The position numbers and the translations under genes are program-made. Positions 7,151-13,372 of a stretch of DNA of 13,372 nucleotides are shown piece by piece (the first letter of the stretch is position 1; each line of letters begins with the position of its first letter). The notes beneath the pieces are model-generated. The model saw only the letters and a program-made list of their open reading frames with translations. It made no database searches and had not been told where the DNA came from. Source of the DNA: Methylacidiphilum sp. (GTDB lineage: Bacteria; Verrucomicrobiota; Verrucomicrobiia; CAIQCK01); the NCBI GenBank assembly GCA_020718125.1, contig DYDC01000045.1, forward strand, positions 1 to 13,372. Reading direction: 5' to 3'.

Positions 7151-7807
7151 TCACGCCGTCCGCAGCGCTGACAGCAACTCCTTCACCTTCCCCAGCGCCC
7201 GCGCGCGGTGGCTGATCTTGTTCTTCTCGGCGTCGGGCAGTTCGGCGTAGGTCTGGTCGTAGTTCTCCGGCACAAAGAGGGGGTCGTAGCCGAAGCCGTT
7301 CGTCCCGCGCGGCTCGCGGATGATCCTCCCGGCGCACACGCCGCTGCACACGGCCACGATGAACGGGTCGCGCAGCGTGAACGCCACGTCCGCCTTGCGA
7401 GCGGCTTGGGCCAGTGCGAACGACGCGCCCGCGATGGCGATGACGCATGAGAACCGCGCCACGCGCTCCGCGTCGGCCAGGCCGGCCATTTCGCGCAACA
7501 GCTTCTCGTTGTTGCGCTGGTCGTTCGACGGCTCGCCCGCGTAGCGCGCCGACAACACGCCCGGCGCCAGGTCGAGCGACAGCACTTCGAGGCCGGAGTC
7601 GTCCGCCATCGTCAGCATCCTGCCCTGCGTGAAGCTGGCGGCGCGCACGGCCTTCTTGATCGCGTTGCCGACGAACGTCGGCTCATCCTCCACGACCTCC
7701 GGCATTCCCGGCGCGGCGTCGAATCCGAGGATTTCCCACGGCGTGCCGAGGATGGCGCGCAGTTCGGCGAGCTTGTGCTTGTTCCGCGTGGCGGCGAGCA
7801 GTTGCAT
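7151..7807 (-). CDS. rdgB: XTP/dITP pyrophosphatase, RdgB/HAM1 family
   Basis: House-cleaning enzyme that hydrolyses non-canonical purine triphosphates (dITP, XTP) to the monophosphate and pyrophosphate, keeping them out of DNA. The protein has 218 residues, slightly longer than the usual 190-205. Family motifs are in order: ATRNKHKL at 6-13 (substrate loop), DEPTFVGNA at 41-49, ADDSGLEV at 68-75 with the general-base Asp, APGVLSARYAG at 81-91, GTNGFGYDPLF at 168-178, and KNKISHRARAL at 195-205. The start is placed at ATG 7807 because the family begins with this M-x-LLxATxN pattern. The frame stays open 23 codons further up with an Arg-rich extension that does not fit. There is no Shine-Dalgarno site. 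Confidence 0.93.
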   Translation of the reverse strand: MQLLAATRNKHKLAELRAILGTPWEILGFDAAPGMPEVVEDEPTFVGNAIKKAVRAASFTQGRMLTMADDSGLEVLSLDLAPGVLSARYAGEPSNDQRNNEKLLREMAGLADAERVARFSCVIAIAGASFALAQAARKADVAFTLRDPFIVAVCSGVCAGRIIREPRGTNGFGYDPLFVPENYDQTYAELPDAEKNKISHRARALGKVKELLSALRTA

Positions 7808-7886
7808 CGCCGCCGACAATCGTGAAATACAACCGCGATGGCAACGGAAAACACGCCGCCGGCGCGCCTCCGCCATGACAACGGCG

Positions 7887-8219
7887 TCACTGCGTTTTCT
7901 TGCTGCGTTTGGCGGTGGCGCCGCCGGGTTGGCCGGCCGTCATCCAGAACATCGCCGCCATCGTGTCGTTGATCTTCGTCAGCGTGCGGATGCTGTGGAG
8001 GACCTCGTAGTCGCGGTCCCTGTCGAAATCACAACGCAGTTCCGTCAGCGGCATGCCGCGCAAGGGTGAATAGTCGGTCACCTTGGTCCTGTCGCACCAG
8101 AGCACCGTCAGCGGCGTGCCCGCCAACGGCTTGAGGTCGGCCACGGGCGTGTTGTCCACGCTCAGCACGGTCAGCCGCATCCCGGTGAGCGGCGACAGGT
8201 CGCCGGCCTGCCGAACGAT
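7887..8219 (-). pseudogene. Leucine-rich-repeat protein, C-terminal remnant
   Basis: The open stretch ends at a TGA (7887-7889) and is closed upstream by another TGA (8220-8222). It reads LSPLTGMRLTVLSVDN, then LKPLAGTPLTVLWCDRTKV, then YSPLRGMPLTELRCDFDRD. These are three short leucine-rich repeats of the 'LSPLxGMPLTxLxC' type, followed by YEVLHSIRTLTKIND and a basic tail. In Verrucomicrobiota and Planctomycetota such tails end large proteins, often serine/threonine kinases, in a 'LRSIKTLxxINxKPAAEFW' block, which MAAMFW echoes. The N-terminal part is absent. An ATG at 8180 would give a 97-residue protein starting inside the first repeat, which is unlikely to be a real start. I read it as a truncated gene. 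Confidence 0.55.
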
Positions 8220-8595
8220 TCACCGCCGACGTCGGCTTGGAGAACAACGACGACACGCGGCGCGGCACCGACGGCCCGCGCGGCCCGATCGCACACCAAT
8301 GCCACACGCACGGCCCGCTGGCGTGGGCGCCGTTGAGCGCGACCAGCCAGGACGATGCCGAGGACGACATCATACCGCACGCTTTCCGCTGCGCGGTTTG
8401 GATGGGAGCGCGACTTGCCAAGTCACCGGCCTCGACGCCGGCAAGCGCGCCACGCGCCCCGGACGGGAACTGATGCACAATGGCTTGGAGGTTGAGATGA
8501 GGGCCAGGCCCGGCCCGGCGTTGTTGGTTTACGAGCGGTGCTCCCAAGGGGCCGCGAATTGGACGGCCGCCCGGGGAATCTGTCTCACGACGGAG
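8220..8595. other. Gap without a recognised gene
   Basis: About 375 bases between the leucine-rich-repeat remnant and the kinase-like gene. Several frames are open on both strands, as expected at this GC content, but none has a recognisable motif, signal peptide or good ribosome binding site. It may hold the decayed front part of the leucine-rich-repeat gene. I see no RNA gene and no strong repeat here. Confidence 0.4.
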
Positions 8596-9399
8596 TCATT
8601 CTTCCCAGAACGCCTGGTATTTCCGCCGTTTCAGCAGGCGTTCCATTCGTTTGGCGATCAACCGCGCCAGTGGTCCGCATTTCCCGCCCGCATAGACCCG
8701 CAGAAAGCGCAATCGTTCCCGCGTTGAAACAAGGCGCAACGGCGCGGTGAGGTTGAGCGCCGCCAGGTCCCGCGCGCGGCGGCGGTCGGACAGCCTTGTG
8801 TTCCGGTCCATGCGCGCCATGTCAATCAAGCAGAATTCCGGTTCGCCGGCTGCGGGCCTGACGAAAATGTGGTGTGTGAACAAATCCGGCGTGGCCAGCC
8901 CCGCGTCGTGCATCCGCTGGATCGTCCGCGCGAGCGCGTCGAACACGCGGCGGCGCGTCGCTGGCTCGCGGCTGTCGCGAAGGAGCTGTCGAACGGTCTG
9001 GCCGGAGGCGGCTTTGGTGAGGATGAAGGAGAACTTTTCCCACAACGGCCCGCATTCCTCACCGTAGGCCACAAGCCCTGCCACGCACAGGCCCGCACCT
9101 TCAAGCGCGCGCGAGTTCTCCCACTCCTGCCGCGCGATGGACCAGACGCTTCCCCGGCGAAGCAGCGATGTCAGGCCGTCTTTCTTGTAGGGCCGCCAGT
9201 GCCGTTTCAGAAACAAGGCCTGCGTCCGCCCGTCGGCGTCCGTGACCGTGATCCGCGAGACGTCACGCCGGCCCCTCTGGTTCTTGACGAATTCGCCGTG
9301 AAACGCCTTGACGGCGGCAAGCGAGGTCAGGCCGAGTGTCTTCAGCAGACCCGCGTATTCGTCGGCCACACGCACTCTGTCTTGATCGAGTTCCTCCAT
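8596..9399 (-). CDS. Lipopolysaccharide-kinase-like protein (Kdo/WaaP family)
   Basis: Predicted cytoplasmic or membrane-associated kinase of 267 residues, of the family that phosphorylates heptose or Kdo in the lipopolysaccharide core (PF06293 type). Seen: ALFLKRHWRPYKK at 61-73 with the presumed ATP-binding Lys (K65), RQEWENSRALEGAGL at 90-104 with the pairing Glu, a hinge-like FILTKAASG at 125-133, a catalytic-loop-like MHDAGLATPDLFTHHIFV at 163-180 and CLIDMARM at 190-197 with the metal-binding Asp. The usual HRD is replaced by TPD. A basic C-terminus (KRMERLLKRRK) could sit at the membrane. ATG 9399 is preferred over an upstream TTG (9471) because the extension looks untypical. It is divergent from uvrA. 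Phosphotransfer to a sugar lipid is inferred from the family. Confidence 0.7.
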   Translation of the reverse strand: MEELDQDRVRVADEYAGLLKTLGLTSLAAVKAFHGEFVKNQRGRRDVSRITVTDADGRTQALFLKRHWRPYKKDGLTSLLRRGSVWSIARQEWENSRALEGAGLCVAGLVAYGEECGPLWEKFSFILTKAASGQTVRQLLRDSREPATRRRVFDALARTIQRMHDAGLATPDLFTHHIFVRPAAGEPEFCLIDMARMDRNTRLSDRRRARDLAALNLTAPLRLVSTRERLRFLRVYAGGKCGPLARLIAKRMERLLKRRKYQAFWEE

Positions 9400-9516
9400 C
9401 GTTCGGCGGGAAGCGTAGGGTCCGCTCCTTGCATTACAAGTTGAAAACTCCGCCAAGTTTTTTGTGGCCAACGCCGGGACGTGCCGCTACCGTGCAAAAC
9501 CCGACATGTCGCGAAA

Positions 9517-12516
<3,000 letters not shown>

Positions 12517-12531
12517 TCCCGATGAACGGGT

Positions 12532-12561
12532 GCAGGCCGCAAGCGCAGTGGAACGGCCTGC
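12532..12561 (+). terminator. Hairpin after uvrA, possible terminator
   Basis: GCAGGCCG (12532-12539) pairs perfectly with CGGCCTGC (12554-12561) across a 14-base loop, 15 bases after the uvrA stop. There is no T-run directly behind it, so intrinsic termination is uncertain. Confidence 0.35.
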
Positions 12562-12619
12562 CGGCGGCTGGCGCAGTGTCCTCAACGCTTCTTTAGGGCG
12601 TGGTGCCGGAATGGTTTCA

Positions 12620-12664
12620 GCCGCGGAGCGGCGTAAGATAGTAGCCCACGGCGCCAGCCGTGGG
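12620..12664 (+). repeat. Two-hairpin element, copy 1
   Basis: A small hairpin GCCGC GGA GCGGC (12620-12632), a 12-base linker GTAAGATAGTAG, then a larger hairpin CCCACGGC GCCA GCCGTGGG (12645-12664). After 21 more bases follows another small hairpin GCCCC GGGA GGGGC (12686-12699). The same order occurs in copies 2 and 3. It is non-coding and probably an interspersed palindromic repeat. Confidence 0.75.
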
Positions 12665-12685
12665 AGTCATGAAGTCGAGAACAAA

Positions 12686-12747
12686 GCCCCGGGAGGGGCG
12701 GAAGAAATGGCCGCTGGTGGTGGGTTTTCTGTCGCCCCTGCCGGGGC
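12686..12747. repeat. Inner hairpin pair, facing each other
   Basis: GCCCC GGGA GGGGC (12686-12699) and GCCCC TGCC GGGGC (12734-12747) lie in opposite orientation around a 34-base centre. In each orientation the hairpin is followed by G-N3-GANA, the first part of the linker found in the two-hairpin copies, but a second large hairpin is missing. They are read as half units. Confidence 0.6.
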
Positions 12748-12770
12748 TTTCTGCGTCTTGACGATCTTTT

Positions 12771-12815
12771 CCCACGGCTTGCGCCGTGGGCTATTATCTA
12801 TCGCGCCTCCGGCGC
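12771..12815 (-). repeat. Two-hairpin element, copy 2, inverted
   Basis: On the minus strand: small hairpin GCGCC GGA GGCGC (12815-12803), 12-base linker GATAGATAATAG, then larger hairpin with stem CCCACGGC/GCCGTGGG (12790-12771). It mirrors copy 1, so bases 12620-12815 form one long imperfect inverted repeat. Confidence 0.75.
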
Positions 12816-12880
12816 TTCGTTGCCACAACGATGCGACCTTCTTGCGCACACGGCATTTCGGCAACAGGCTCTTTTCAATC

Positions 12881-12956
12881 GCAACGGACTTGGAAGTCCG
12901 TTCTACTTTGTTACAAGCGTGCGCTCAGCCGTAGAACGGACTTCCAAGTCCGTTGC
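12881..12956. repeat. Perfect 26-base inverted repeat made of nested palindromes
   Basis: Bases 12881-12906 are exactly the reverse complement of 12931-12956, separated by 24 bases. Each arm contains a near-perfect palindrome itself (AACGGACTT GG AAGTCCGTT in the left arm), flanked by GC on the outside and CTAC on the inside. The two arms could pair with each other or each fold alone. No gene is visible in it. Confidence 0.8.
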
Positions 12957-13003
12957 TTTTCGGACAGCGGCCGGGGCAGACATTCATCGAGGAGGATTCT
13001 CAT

Positions 13004-13219
13004 TCAAGCGGCGGCCTTCGTCAGCAATGACTTGGCTTCCTCCAAGCCGCGAACGGCCTGCTGCTCGGTCACGCTCGGGAAGTGATCCGCGAAGTCGTCA
13101 ATCGAATAGCCCGCTTCGAGGTAATCCATGAGGTTGCGCAACGGCACGCGCGTGCCCTTGAACACCACTTCGCCGCCCAGGATTCGCGAGTCGGAATGAA
13201 ACACTGAATTTCGCTTCAT
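13004..13219 (-). CDS. DUF433 antitoxin, orphan
   Basis: Small helical protein (about 71 residues from this start) of the DUF433 family, which usually acts as the antitoxin of a DUF5615 PIN-like toxin. Seen: SRILGGEVVFKGTRVPLRNLMDYLEAGYSIDDFADHFPSVTEQQAVRGLEEAK. This fits the family pattern of a beta 'GtRvpv' hairpin, a helix with 'LxaGxsidd' and 'yPxvteeqv'. ATG 13219 has an AGGG about 9 bases upstream; ATG 13237 (six residues more) is also possible. The toxin gene normally follows the antitoxin, but on the minus strand the next thing downstream is repeat DNA, and upstream is another repeat, so the partner is absent. Whether it is active is unknown. Confidence 0.75.
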   Translation of the reverse strand: MKRNSVFHSDSRILGGEVVFKGTRVPLRNLMDYLEAGYSIDDFADHFPSVTEQQAVRGLEEAKSLLTKAAA

Positions 13220-13295
13220 GCGCCGAACCCTAGCCATTTCCCCGCGCTTCTTCAAGCGTCGGCAACGGCCGGGCGCAACTTGACACCCGCGCCAA

Positions 13296-13372
13296 GTCCC
13301 GAAAGGGACGGTCGAGAATAGCCCGGCGTTTCAACGCCGGGTGGGCTGGCAACAAGGGACAAGCCCCGTCAG
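13296..13372 (+). repeat. Two-hairpin element, copy 3, running off the right edge
   Basis: Small hairpin GTCCC GAAA GGGAC (13296-13309), a 12-base linker GGTCGAGAATAG, then a larger hairpin CCCGGCGTT TC AACGCCGGG (13322-13341). Exactly 21 bases later begins GCCCCGTCAG (13363-13372), which looks like the start of the next small hairpin, as in copy 1. The stems differ from those of copies 1 and 2 but are fully paired. Confidence 0.75.

Noticed and set aside
8029..8547. 172-codon minus-strand frame overlapping the leucine-rich-repeat remnant
   Set aside because: Its end is out of phase with clear leucine-rich repeats and its front has no motif or start signal.
12530..13131. Several plus-strand frames of 60-130 codons across the repeat region
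   Set aside because: They read through palindromic repeats and have no recognisable protein features.

Overview
The window is GC-rich and looks like chromosome of a member of the Verrucomicrobiota (Planctomycetota-Verrucomicrobiota group). This is inferred from the protein styles (a leucine-rich-repeat tail ending in an 'SIRTLTKIN' block, a DUF433 antitoxin, weak Shine-Dalgarno sites at most starts) and from hairpin-rich intergenic repeats of a kind I associate with these genomes. The assignment is by eye, not by search.

Left edge (1-2673, minus strand). An open frame enters from the left edge and reads as the first 268 residues of a Cas9 nuclease. It has the RuvC-I motif with its catalytic Asp, an Arg-rich bridge helix and the conserved 'RRGYD' block of the recognition lobe. 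It stays open to base 1, so HNH, RuvC-II/III, any cas1/cas2 and the CRISPR array would lie outside to the left. Just upstream of cas9 are a possible 10-residue leader ORF with a strong ribosome binding site and two decayed gene fragments, one of them interrupted by a TGA inside a short duplication. Before these is an intact MFS transporter.

Middle (2674-7017). A hairpin-rich intergenic region of about 430 bases precedes a two-component operon: a membrane histidine kinase with a large extracytoplasmic sensor domain plus PAS, and an NtrC-type sigma-54 activator with an intact GAFTGA loop. Converging on the operon is a small exported-protein gene that is frameshifted at a run of four C.

Right half (7151-13255). 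In order: an RdgB/HAM1 nucleotide-triphosphate pyrophosphatase (minus), a decapitated leucine-rich-repeat gene (minus), about 375 bases with nothing recognised, a lipopolysaccharide-kinase-like protein (minus), divergent uvrA (plus), a repeat-rich intergenic region of about 490 bases, an orphan DUF433 antitoxin (minus) and more repeats up to the right edge.

The two observations I value most are the cas9 start at the left edge and a family of two-hairpin elements (12620-12815 and 13296-13372). In that family the hairpin stems differ in sequence but still pair, while a linker of exactly 12 bases with the pattern GNNNGANANTAG is kept. No CRISPR array, RNA gene or intact transposase is visible in the window.
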